Of a DNA stretch of 17,923 nucleotides, positions 6,075 through 13,022 are shown in pieces (within the stretch, counting starts at the first letter, position 1; every line of letters begins with the position of its first letter). The notes under the pieces were generated by a model that did not search any database, was not told the DNA's origin, and was given only the letters and a program-made list of their open reading frames with translations. The position numbers and the translations under genes are program-made. The DNA is from an uncultured Bifidobacteriaceae bacterium (GTDB taxonomy: Bacteria > Actinomycetota > Actinomycetes > Actinomycetales > Bifidobacteriaceae): the NCBI GenBank assembly GCA_946891915.1, contig CAMPNN010000023.1:1-17923 (forward strand), in the 5' to 3' direction.

Positions 6075-7631
6075 ATGATTGACTTTAGCGAATGGGTGTC
6101 CGTTACTTCGCAAATGACAAATCGCTCGCTTGCTGGATCGCGCGTGCTCGTTGATTGTAGTGCAGAAAATAATACTTACGATAGCGCTGAAAATAGTAAC
6201 GAAAGCAGTAACGAAAATAATACTAAAAATAACAGCGAAAATATTGAAAAATTCCTAAAAAGCGCACAATCTTGGGGAATAATTCCTACAAACTGCAAAA
6301 AAGATGCAGATTTTGACGCAACTAAATCATTAGAAAACCTAAAAAACACCACTATTAACGCCCCTAGCTTAAGCGGAAAAGACGCAATCGACTACGCGCA
6401 AAAACACATGCCAGTAATGCAAGCTCTTCTTAGCGAATTGCAAGAAAAAGGACTTGACTTGCAAGGAATCAGAATAGCTGTTTGCCTTGTGCTGGAGCCA
6501 AAAACAGCTGTGTTACTTAGGGAGTTGCACGCTTATGGAGCAACAGTTGGCGTTTTTTGCGCGCCAGACGAAACGGATCAGCGAGTGGCAGATCAGCTTA
6601 AAAAAGAAGGAATCGTAGTACAAGCAGATCGCAGTTGGACACCCGCACAAACACACGAAGGCGCACTAAAACTCTTAGACGAAATACAACCAGACATAAT
6701 CATTGACGACGGAGCTAGTTTTGCGCGACTAGCAAGCTTAGAGCGCCCACAAATCGCCGCAAAACTAATAGGAGTTGCGGAAGAAACAACAAGCGGAGTG
6801 CGAGCTTTCGAAGCAATGCAAGAAGCTGGCCAACTAAAATACCCGGTAATCGCAGTAAACAACAGCGCACTAAAAACAGACTTTGACAACCGACACGGCA
6901 CTGGCGAAACATGCGTTACAACAATGCAGAAAATTCTTGGAAGCGCATGTTTTAGAAACGCTAAAGTTACGGTAGTTGGATATGGCCCGGTTGGTCGCGG
7001 TTTTGCATTAAGAATACGCGCGCTCGGCGCAAACGTTACGATTTGCGACACAAACCCCGTTCAATCTTTGCGCGCAGTATTCGACGGATTTGAAGCTAAA
7101 AACCTTGAATGCGCTGTTACTTCAAGCACAATGATTGTTTCTGCAACGGGAGTTCGTCACACTATAAGTTTGCAACACATGCAAAAAATGCAAGAAAATA
7201 CGATTTTGGCAGTTATTGGCGGAATTGCGAACGAAATTGCGCTAGACGAAATACGCGATTTTAAGCCAATTATTGGAACAGCGCAAAGGCAAATTCAGGT
7301 TCCGAACGGTCCACAAATCACGCTAATAAGCGAAGGCGACGGAACCAACTACACTACTGGCGGCGGAAATCCAATTGAAATAATGGACTTTAGTTTTGCA
7401 GTTCAGGTGAGCGCAGTTGCGTATTTGCTAGAACACAATGGGGAAAATGCAAACCAAAGCGATAACGGAAAAAATCGCCTTAACGCTGGAATCTACCGGC
7501 TACCCGAAGCTTCCGATAATCAAATAGCAAGTATTGCATTAGAAAAACGAGGCTACAGCGCGAGTGAAGCCAATAAAAACAACGGCTACAGGTGGGATTT
7601 AACGCGATTTGCAGAAGAAGAATCAAATTAA
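6075..7631 (+). CDS. S-adenosylhomocysteine hydrolase-like NAD protein, altered active site
   Basis: The 518-residue product has the S-adenosylhomocysteine hydrolase (SAHH) fold. Alignment by eye with human SAHH shows retained NAD features: the dinucleotide loop GYGPVGRG (302-309) and N425, matching N346. Retained ribose-side residues are K267 (K186), D271 (D190), N272 (N191), E237 (E156) and DDG at 211-213. Changed residues are H55 to V139, T57 to E141, E59 to K143, C195 to T276, H301 to G383 and H353 to N432. The C-terminal KPDHYRY ending is absent. So it probably binds NAD and a nucleoside-like ligand, but ordinary SAH hydrolysis is doubtful. Residues 29-56 form an Asn/Ser/Glu-rich insertion. 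ATG 6075 has a good AGGAG six bases upstream. It leads the block with the amidohydrolase and cupin genes. Annotation pipelines would probably call it adenosylhomocysteinase. Confidence 0.85.
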   Translation: MIDFSEWVSVTSQMTNRSLAGSRVLVDCSAENNTYDSAENSNESSNENNTKNNSENIEKFLKSAQSWGIIPTNCKKDADFDATKSLENLKNTTINAPSLSGKDAIDYAQKHMPVMQALLSELQEKGLDLQGIRIAVCLVLEPKTAVLLRELHAYGATVGVFCAPDETDQRVADQLKKEGIVVQADRSWTPAQTHEGALKLLDEIQPDIIIDDGASFARLASLERPQIAAKLIGVAEETTSGVRAFEAMQEAGQLKYPVIAVNNSALKTDFDNRHGTGETCVTTMQKILGSACFRNAKVTVVGYGPVGRGFALRIRALGANVTICDTNPVQSLRAVFDGFEAKNLECAVTSSTMIVSATGVRHTISLQHMQKMQENTILAVIGGIANEIALDEIRDFKPIIGTAQRQIQVPNGPQITLISEGDGTNYTTGGGNPIEIMDFSFAVQVSAVAYLLEHNGENANQSDNGKNRLNAGIYRLPEASDNQIASIALEKRGYSASEANKNNGYRWDLTRFAEEESN

Positions 7632-7700
7632 CTAAAATTCAATTAGCAAAAACTCAATTAACTAGAATTGAATTAACAAAAACCCAATTAACAAAAACAT
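7626..7700 (+). repeat. 15-bp tandem repeat spanning the stop codon of the SAHH-like gene
   Basis: Five consecutive 15-bp units start at 7626, 7641, 7656, 7671 and 7686. Each begins AATTA and the consensus is AATTAACAAAAACTC. The first unit contains the last codon and stop (AAT TAA). Units 4 and 5 differ only at their last two bases, while units 1 and 3 are more diverged. Confidence 0.85.
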
Positions 7701-7767
7701 AATAAAACTGAGCAATAATAAAGTAAAAACAACAAAATTATTTAATAACAATTCCATAAGGAACACA

Positions 7768-9189
7768 ATGCTTCAAGATCCAATACGCGCACTCGCCCAC
7801 CCAACGCCACTTAGCGAAGTCACATTGTATAGCGCAGCGATGGTTATTCCAGTAACAGGACCTATTATTCCCGAAGGAGCCGTAGCGGTATCTAACGGGC
7901 GCGTTGTACACGTTGGAACAAGACAGTGGGTGCTGAGCACTCTAAAAGACGAGATGCCAAGCGAATCCTACAAGCAAATGTTCAACAATGAGAAGCATTG
8001 GCATGGGCTTATGACACCTGGCCTTATTAACGCCCACACGCATTTGCAATACACGAATATGGCAAGCGTTGGACTCGGAGAATATCGCAATTTTCACGAT
8101 TGGGAGCAGGGATTCAACGTCGTATACGACAAGCTTCAAGAAGAAAAGAAGCAAAACCCTTCTCTAACGCCTTGGAAAACTTCCGCATACGAAGGCGCAA
8201 GAATGATGGTTGAATCTGGTACAACTGCTGCAGCCGATATTGTAACCGACATTGAAGCCGTTGGAGCGCTAGCAAGCCAAGGAATGCACGGAATAGCTTA
8301 CTGGGAAGTAATGGGCTGGAAAAACGTTGATTGGAAGGAAGAAGGCTACGCTAAGCTGCTTAAAAGGCTTGGGCAGATGATGAACAATGGAAGCGTGCCA
8401 AGCATAGGAATTAGCCCGCACGCTCCTTACAGCCTAGAAACCGAGCCTTTTGTGGACTTACCAGATATTGCAAGACAGCTGAACATGCGATTGCACATAC
8501 ACTTGGCCGAAACCCCAATGGAAGCCGGAAATCACGCAGATACTCTAACCACGTATTCAGCTCCAGATTGGAACGCAAACATTTGGACAAGCTACAGCGA
8601 ACTGAAAGAGCACGGAATGACAGCTTCCGCAATTCAGTTTTTGGATCAGCTCGGCTCTCTTGGACCAGACGTTCATATTGCGCACGGAGTTTGGGCGGAT
8701 GGCGAAGATAGAAGGATTTTACGTCAGCGCGGAGTTGGAGTGGCACTTTGCCCAAGATCCAACCGCATTACTGTTACAGAAAGAGATGCGCCAATTCGCG
8801 ACTACATGGAAGAAGGTAATTTGCTTGCTATTGGCACGGATTCGCTATCTTCTTCACAATCGCTTGACGTTTTGGACGATGCTGCGAAAGTTTACGATTT
8901 AGCAACCGCTCAAGGTTACAGAAAAGATGATTTATCTCATCGAATTATTCGAATGATGACTTTGGGCGGAGCAAGCGTTATGGGCTTACACGTTGGTCCA
9001 CACAGAATTGGTCAGATTAACGCTGGAGCTACAGCAGATCTTGCTTTCTTTGATATTCAAACCGATACGAATTCTCCTCAAGGAATTGAGGAAACTTTGC
9101 ACAATTTTGTTCGCCACGGTGCCGGCAGTGCGAAAGCTACCGTGATTTCTGGGGATCTTGTTTATAACGATGGCGCGTTTACACAGTAA
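7768..9189 (+). CDS. Amidohydrolase, SAH/5'-methylthioadenosine deaminase-like (MtaD/DadD type)
   Basis: This 473-residue protein belongs to the metal-dependent amidohydrolase superfamily, in the branch that deaminates adenine-type nucleosides and related rings (MtaD, DadD, aminofutalosine deaminase, Atz/Trz enzymes). Visible motifs are the metal pair in PGLINAHTH (H90, H92), SPHAPYSL (H218), the metal ligand and catalytic acid in HLAET (H245, E248), AHGVWAD (H306) and the metal-binding aspartate in GTDSLSS (D358). All residues needed for activity appear present. ATG 7768 follows AAGGA with a five-base spacer. It lies 136 bp after the SAHH-like gene with no terminator between, so co-transcription is likely. 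Deamination of SAH, 5'-deoxyadenosine or methylthioadenosine to the inosine form is the natural guess; the exact substrate cannot be read from the sequence. Confidence 0.85.
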   Translation: MLQDPIRALAHPTPLSEVTLYSAAMVIPVTGPIIPEGAVAVSNGRVVHVGTRQWVLSTLKDEMPSESYKQMFNNEKHWHGLMTPGLINAHTHLQYTNMASVGLGEYRNFHDWEQGFNVVYDKLQEEKKQNPSLTPWKTSAYEGARMMVESGTTAAADIVTDIEAVGALASQGMHGIAYWEVMGWKNVDWKEEGYAKLLKRLGQMMNNGSVPSIGISPHAPYSLETEPFVDLPDIARQLNMRLHIHLAETPMEAGNHADTLTTYSAPDWNANIWTSYSELKEHGMTASAIQFLDQLGSLGPDVHIAHGVWADGEDRRILRQRGVGVALCPRSNRITVTERDAPIRDYMEEGNLLAIGTDSLSSSQSLDVLDDAAKVYDLATAQGYRKDDLSHRIIRMMTLGGASVMGLHVGPHRIGQINAGATADLAFFDIQTDTNSPQGIEETLHNFVRHGAGSAKATVISGDLVYNDGAFTQ

Positions 9190-9222
9190 CGCTTACACAG
9201 TAACGCTTACACAGTAACGTTT
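9181..9222 (+). repeat. 14-bp tandem repeat spanning the amidohydrolase stop codon
   Basis: ACACAGTAACGCTT occurs at 9181-9194 and 9195-9208, and as ACACAGTAACGTTT at 9209-9222. The first copy contains the last two codons and the stop (ACA CAG TAA), so every copy carries a TAA. The unit length is not a multiple of three. Confidence 0.93.
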
Positions 9223-9316
9223 GCAATATATCGCCTACAAAACGCTTACCCAGCAAACCAACAAAACAACAAAACAGCAAAATACAAGTCAAATCAAATA
9301 AAAATAGGATATTACA

Positions 9317-9844
9317 ATGAGTGTCAGCTTAGAAAATATGAGCGATTACGCAAAGAATCTCGTTAAAGAACTGCACCTAGAAGCCCACCCAGAAGGCGGA
9401 TGGTATAACCGAGACTGGCAGGCAGCGCAGCTTTACAAAGAAACCAACACTGCAAATATTTCGGACGCGAGCGCAACAAATACGAAAGTCGACGAGAACG
9501 CTAGTGCAGACGCACCAAGACCATTGGCATCGCTTATTTACTTCCTTCTTCCCGCTGGAGATTCAAGCGCATGGCATAAGGTTGACGCAGACGAGATTTG
9601 GCTTTGGCACGGACCAGCAAATCTTACGATTGAGCTTGGAGGATGCGCTAAAAGCCCTTGTGACGAGGCTGATTTGCAGAGCTTTACACTTGGAAATAGT
9701 GAGGATAGTAACGGCTTAGATGTGCGTGGGCACCTTGTGATTCCTGCTGGAACTTGGCAGCGAACAGTTCCTAGCAATGCAGATGTTCTAGTTTCGTGCG
9801 TTGTAAGTCCTGGATTTACTTTTAGCGGATTTGATTTAGCTTAA
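9317..9844 (+). CDS. Cupin of the DUF985 (Cupin_5) family
   Basis: The 175-residue product has the DUF985 signature in order: HPEGGWY (24-30), IYFLLPAGDSSAWHKVDADE (74-93) running into IWLWHG, PAGTWQ (143-148) and CVVSPGF (161-167). This is a single-domain beta-barrel family related to yeast YML079w and to sugar epimerase-type cupins. Its reaction is generally unknown. A 27-residue low-complexity insertion (about 42-67, Asn/Thr/Ala/Asp-rich) interrupts the barrel between the first and second motifs. ATG 9317 has AGGA about seven bases upstream. It lies 127 bp after the amidohydrolase gene without a terminator, so it probably belongs to the same unit. A role in handling the sugar or thioether product of the two upstream enzymes is only an inference from position. 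Confidence 0.88.
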   Translation: MSVSLENMSDYAKNLVKELHLEAHPEGGWYNRDWQAAQLYKETNTANISDASATNTKVDENASADAPRPLASLIYFLLPAGDSSAWHKVDADEIWLWHGPANLTIELGGCAKSPCDEADLQSFTLGNSEDSNGLDVRGHLVIPAGTWQRTVPSNADVLVSCVVSPGFTFSGFDLA

Positions 9845-9996
9845 AGATTTGTGCGACACGCTTATTTTTCGCGGATTCTATAACTTGCTATAACTAACTG
9901 CAATAACAACAGGGCTTACTATTACGGCATCTTAATATAGACTTGTTTTTCGCAGCTTCCGCACGCACTTGCGTAACTACAAAAGAATTGCAGAAT

Positions 9997-10025
9997 CTGC
10001 TACGCGAAGTACATATTTATATAAT
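9997..10025 (+). promoter_or_regulatory. Candidate promoter for the ABC transporter lipoprotein gene
   Basis: A perfect TATAAT (10020-10025) lies 57 bases before the start codon, but the hexamer 17 bases upstream (CTGCTA) is a poor -35. The 238-bp gap after the cupin gene also supports a separate promoter here. Confidence 0.35.
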
Positions 10026-10037
10026 AAAATTTCAAGA

Positions 10038-10065
10038 GTATTGCGATTATCAGCCAATACGCAAT
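10038..10065 (+). promoter_or_regulatory. Overlapping inverted repeats in the leader of the lipoprotein gene
   Basis: GTATTG (10038-10043) can pair with CAATAC (10055-10060). The overlapping ATTGCG (10040-10045) can pair with CGCAAT (10060-10065). The two pairings exclude each other and lie just before the ribosome binding site AAAGGAGAG (10071-10079). This could be a protein-binding dyad or an mRNA switch, but the stems are short. Confidence 0.25.
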
Positions 10066-10082
10066 GATGTAAAGGAGAGAAT

Positions 10083-10928
10083 ATGACTATTCGTTATCGT
10101 AAAACGCTGATTAAACATGCTATAAGGTTTGCAGCAGCTCTGCTAAGCGTAGCAACTTTAGCAGGAACCGCAGCATGCGGCGAAAGTAAGCCTGAAGGTC
10201 ACAAAACTGTAGAAGCAAATGTGCTCACTGTTGGAACCGCTCAGCCTGCATACGAGCCGTGGATTCACAACAATAAGCCTGAAAACGGCGAAGGATTCGA
10301 ATCAGCAGTTGCATACGCTGTGGCCAAAAAGCTCGGCTACGATAAAGGTCATGTTAAGTGGGTTCGCACAACTTTCGACTCTGCTGTAACTCCTGGTCCA
10401 AAAGATTTTGATTTTAACATTCAGCAGTTCTCAATCACAGAAGAACGCAAGAAAACAGTAGACTTCTCCCCAAGCTACTACAATGCAACTCAGTCCGTCG
10501 TAGTTAAAAAAGGCGGAAAATTCGCTTCAGCTAAGTCACTTGCAGATTTGAAGTCCGCTACTATTGGCGCAATGGTTGGAACTACTAGCTACGATGCCGC
10601 TAAGAAGATTAAGGGCGATATTCAAACCTTTAACGACAACGATGCTTTAGCTCAAGCTTTGAACTCAGGCCAAATTGACGCACTTGTTATAGACACTCCT
10701 TCTGCTTTCGTAATGGTTCAAACCGACGAAGTTAAGGACAGCGCTGTGGTTGGTCAGATTGCTGGTTCTGAAGATAAGGAAGGCATGGGAATTGTGCTTC
10801 CTAAGGATTCGAAGCTCACTAAGGATGTTACTAAAGCTGTTAATGAACTTGAGAAAGACGGCACACTTAAGAAGCTGCAAGATAAGTGGCTTGCTGAGTT
10901 TACGACTAAAGTTCGCGAGTTGAAGTAA
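10083..10928 (+). CDS. ABC transporter substrate-binding lipoprotein, polar amino acid type (SBP_bac_3)
   Basis: The 281-residue precursor has a basic start, a hydrophobic signal segment (about 13-31) and a lipobox ending TAAC, with C32 as the predicted lipid-modified residue. The mature part is a family-3 solute-binding protein. SITEER (117-122) supplies R122 in the place that binds the alpha-carboxylate in HisJ-type proteins, and D204 in ALVIDTPSA is the usual alpha-amino ligand. An alpha-amino acid or a compound carrying that group is therefore likely; the side-chain specificity is not evident. The start ATG has a strong AGGAG five bases upstream. It precedes the permease and ATPase genes, separated from them by a large stem-loop, which fits the usual excess of binding protein over membrane parts. 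Confidence 0.9.
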   Translation: MTIRYRKTLIKHAIRFAAALLSVATLAGTAACGESKPEGHKTVEANVLTVGTAQPAYEPWIHNNKPENGEGFESAVAYAVAKKLGYDKGHVKWVRTTFDSAVTPGPKDFDFNIQQFSITEERKKTVDFSPSYYNATQSVVVKKGGKFASAKSLADLKSATIGAMVGTTSYDAAKKIKGDIQTFNDNDALAQALNSGQIDALVIDTPSAFVMVQTDEVKDSAVVGQIAGSEDKEGMGIVLPKDSKLTKDVTKAVNELEKDGTLKKLQDKWLAEFTTKVRELK

Positions 10929-10973
10929 ATCAAAACTCGCGCAACATCAAAGGAATTGTAAAATAAGCTATAT

Positions 10974-11023
10974 ATTTAAGCGGTAAATTTAAGTGCGTAA
11001 TCACTTTGATTTACCGCTTAAAT
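10974..11023 (+). terminator. Large stem-loop between binding protein and permease genes
   Basis: The arms ATTTAAGCGGTAAATTTAAGTG minus its last two bases (10974-10993) and the reverse complement at 11004-11023 belong to 22-nt arms (10974-10995, 11002-11023). They pair at 20 of 22 positions around the loop CGTAAT. No proper T run follows. The structure fits an intercistronic element that protects the upstream mRNA end or partly stops transcription, rather than a full terminator. Confidence 0.65.
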
Positions 11024-11067
11024 AATTTCAAATAAAACACATTTATGTTAATTAAATGAATAATCGT

Positions 11068-11095
11068 TTGAAGTACTTAAATGCTCTAGTACAAT
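11068..11095 (+). promoter_or_regulatory. Candidate promoter for the permease-ATPase pair
   Basis: TTGAAG (11068-11073, 4 of 6 to the -35 consensus) and TACAAT (11090-11095, 5 of 6 to the -10) are 16 bases apart. The expected start point lies about 40 bases before the permease ATG. It sits after the intercistronic stem-loop and could provide separate expression of the two membrane-complex genes. Confidence 0.45.
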
Positions 11096-11139
11096 AACTA
11101 AGGAATGTTCATCGCGTTGAAAGGCTTAAGGCTACGCCA

Positions 11140-12081
11140 ATGACAGTACTTACAGGCAATACTGCTGAAACCCGAACGAATAAAACAACATCCGCAGAAA
11201 ACTATAATGCCAATACGGCAAGCAACGCAAACGTAGAAAACTCAAGCGTAAGCGAAGTAGAGCTGAATCGTCGACTTATAAGGAAGAAGCAGAACCTGCG
11301 TTCTGTAGGAATAAGCATTCTCAGCACTGTTGTTCTTGTTGGAGTTGTTGTTATATCGCTTGCAATGAGCCCGGGCTGGCCAAGAGTACGCGAAACATTC
11401 TTCTCTGGCAAATATTTTATGATATCTTTGCCATCTGTTTTGCAAGGTTTAATGCTTAATCTGCAAGTTCTTGTGTTCGCTGTTATTGGGGTGGCAATAC
11501 TCGGAACTTTAATCGCAGTTATACGCACAAGCGCAAGCCCATTGCTGTTCCCTTTGAGAGCCATAGCGCAATTTTATACGACTATTATGCGCGGCATACC
11601 AATGCTTGTTGTGCTTTACTTAATCGGCTTTGGCATACCTGGATTGCAACTTTTTGGGCGCATTCCTCCGGCAATACTTGGCACAATCGCCATTGTTATG
11701 AGCTACTCCGCATACGTCGGTGAGGTATTGCGCGCAGGTTTTGAGGACGTTCACCCTTCTATGCGAGCATCCGCAAGATCGTTAGGATTAACATCCGGGC
11801 AAACTGTGCGATTAGTGGTAATTCCGCTTGGTTTAAGAAAAGTTGCACCTGCGTTAATGAACGATTTTATATCAATGCAAAAAGACGCTGGACTCATATC
11901 TGTTTTAGGCGCTGTTGACGCTGTTAGAGCCGCGCAAATATCTGTTGCAACTTCTTATAATTTTACGCCTTACGTTGTGGCAAGCGTCGTGTTCATAGCG
12001 CTAAGTATTCCGTTTATTGTGCTGAACGATTGGTATACAGCACGGCTGCGCAAGCGCGAGCTTAACGGAGGAACTGTGTGA
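11140..12081 (+). CDS. Amino acid ABC transporter permease (HisM/GlnP type)
   Basis: This 313-residue inner membrane protein forms the channel of the importer. Hydrophobic segments lie at about 55-77, 105-130, 142-165, 178-200 and 278-298. The cytoplasmic coupling loop with the conserved G of the EAA motif lies at about 195-229 (SARSLGLTSGQTVRLVVIP). The family signature around residues 145-155 (TTIMRGIPMLV) is typical of polar amino acid permeases. An Asn/Thr/Ser-rich tail of about 45 residues precedes the first membrane segment and has no counterpart in the usual family proteins. The start has TAAGG eight bases upstream. The stop codon overlaps the start of the ATPase gene, so the two are translationally coupled. 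Confidence 0.9.
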   Translation: MTVLTGNTAETRTNKTTSAENYNANTASNANVENSSVSEVELNRRLIRKKQNLRSVGISILSTVVLVGVVVISLAMSPGWPRVRETFFSGKYFMISLPSVLQGLMLNLQVLVFAVIGVAILGTLIAVIRTSASPLLFPLRAIAQFYTTIMRGIPMLVVLYLIGFGIPGLQLFGRIPPAILGTIAIVMSYSAYVGEVLRAGFEDVHPSMRASARSLGLTSGQTVRLVVIPLGLRKVAPALMNDFISMQKDAGLISVLGAVDAVRAAQISVATSYNFTPYVVASVVFIALSIPFIVLNDWYTARLRKRELNGGTV

Positions 12082-12920
12082 TGAATAACTTAAATCAGCA
12101 GGAAAATAAGCAGGAAAATCAACAGGTAAGTCAGAAAGCAAATCAGCAAATGAGCGAGCAAACAAACGCAAATGATCACTCGGGTTCAACTCCAGTTTTG
12201 CGCTTAAGCAATATTCGTAAATCGTATAACTCAACGCCTGTTCTTAAAGGTATTTCGTTTGATATTGCTCCACACGAAGTAGTTGCACTTCTTGGCCCTT
12301 CTGGAAGCGGAAAATCCACTCTTATGAAGTGCATTAATTTGCTTGAGCGCGTGGACGACGGGCAGGTTTGGCTTGGAAACACGGATATTACCGACCCTCG
12401 CGTAAACCAGGATCAAATACGATCTCAAATTGGAGTCGTGTTCCAGCAATTTAATCTTTTCACGCACATGACCGTTTTGGATAACGTTACTTTAGCCGCG
12501 CGTAAAGTACACCACTGGAATAAAGATCGCGCAGAAAGCCGCGCAATGGAGCTTCTAGCTAGGATTAAGCTTGAAAATAAAGCAAAGTCTTATCCTGATC
12601 AGCTTTCTGGCGGCCAGCAGCAAAGAGTTGCGATTGCGCGAGCGCTTATGACAAGCCCGCAGCTTTTGCTTTTAGATGAGATTACTTCCGCGCTTGACCC
12701 TATGCTCGTTGGGGAAGTTTTAGACATGGTTTCGGAGCTAAAATCGCAAGGAACAACAATCCTGATGGCAACGCACGAAATGCATTTTGCGCACGAAGCG
12801 GCAGACAGGATTGTTTTGCTGCGAAACGGCGTTGTGGCAGAAAACGGAACGCCATACGAAGTTATGGACGCATGCACAGACCCAGAAACGCAAAACTTCT
12901 TTAAGTCGTTCCGTCACTAA
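12081..12920 (+). CDS. Amino acid ABC transporter ATP-binding protein
   Basis: This is the ATPase that drives the importer. Counted from ATG 12081 it is 279 residues, with Walker A GPSGSGKST (72-80), Q-loop VVFQQFN (119-125), signature LSGGQQQRVA (175-184), Walker B LLLLDE (195-200) and switch histidine H232. The domain matches GlnQ/HisP-type proteins. The first about 35 residues are an extra low-complexity tail with six tetrapeptide units of the N-Q-Q-E kind. GGAGG (12067-12071) precedes both GTG 12078 and ATG 12081; I prefer the ATG, which overlaps the permease stop as TGATG. No strong terminator follows before the convergent ribF gene. Confidence 0.93.
   Translation: MNNLNQQENKQENQQVSQKANQQMSEQTNANDHSGSTPVLRLSNIRKSYNSTPVLKGISFDIAPHEVVALLGPSGSGKSTLMKCINLLERVDDGQVWLGNTDITDPRVNQDQIRSQIGVVFQQFNLFTHMTVLDNVTLAARKVHHWNKDRAESRAMELLARIKLENKAKSYPDQLSGGQQQRVAIARALMTSPQLLLLDEITSALDPMLVGEVLDMVSELKSQGTTILMATHEMHFAHEAADRIVLLRNGVVAENGTPYEVMDACTDPETQNFFKSFRH
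12093..12164 (+). repeat. 12-bp in-frame repeat at the start of the ATPase gene
   Basis: Six degenerate 12-bp units of the form AATCAGCAGGAA encode tetrapeptides N-Q-Q-E, N-K-Q-E, N-Q-Q-V, S-Q-K-A, N-Q-Q-M and S-E-Q-T (residues 5-28). The tract lies before the first beta strand of the nucleotide-binding domain. Confidence 0.8.
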
Positions 12921-12990
12921 AGCAAACGCAACTACGAAACGTAACTACTAACATAACTAATAATGTAACTACTAGCGTAACTACTAACTA
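12921..12990 (+). repeat. Degenerate repeat after the ATPase stop codon
   Basis: CGTAACTACTAA-like units of roughly 11-13 bp recur (for example ACGTAACTACTAA, TGTAACTACTAG, CGTAACTACTAAC) directly after the gene. The end of the coding sequence, CGTCACTAA, resembles the unit, as at the other gene ends with repeats in this window. Confidence 0.7.
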
Positions 12991-13018
12991 AAAGCTACTT
13001 GTCTAAAAGCTAGTTTTT
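12986..13018 (+). terminator. Weak candidate terminator between ATPase and ribF
   Basis: AACT, a three-base bulge and AGCT can pair with AGCTAGTT across an 11-base loop, followed by TTT. The stem is short and AT-rich, but it lies at the junction of convergent genes, where a terminator is expected. Confidence 0.25.
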
Positions 13019-13022
13019 AAGA

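Noticed and set aside
9990..10000. Palindrome GCAGAATCTGC upstream of the lipoprotein gene as an operator
   Set aside because: Five-base arms are too short to support a site without further copies.
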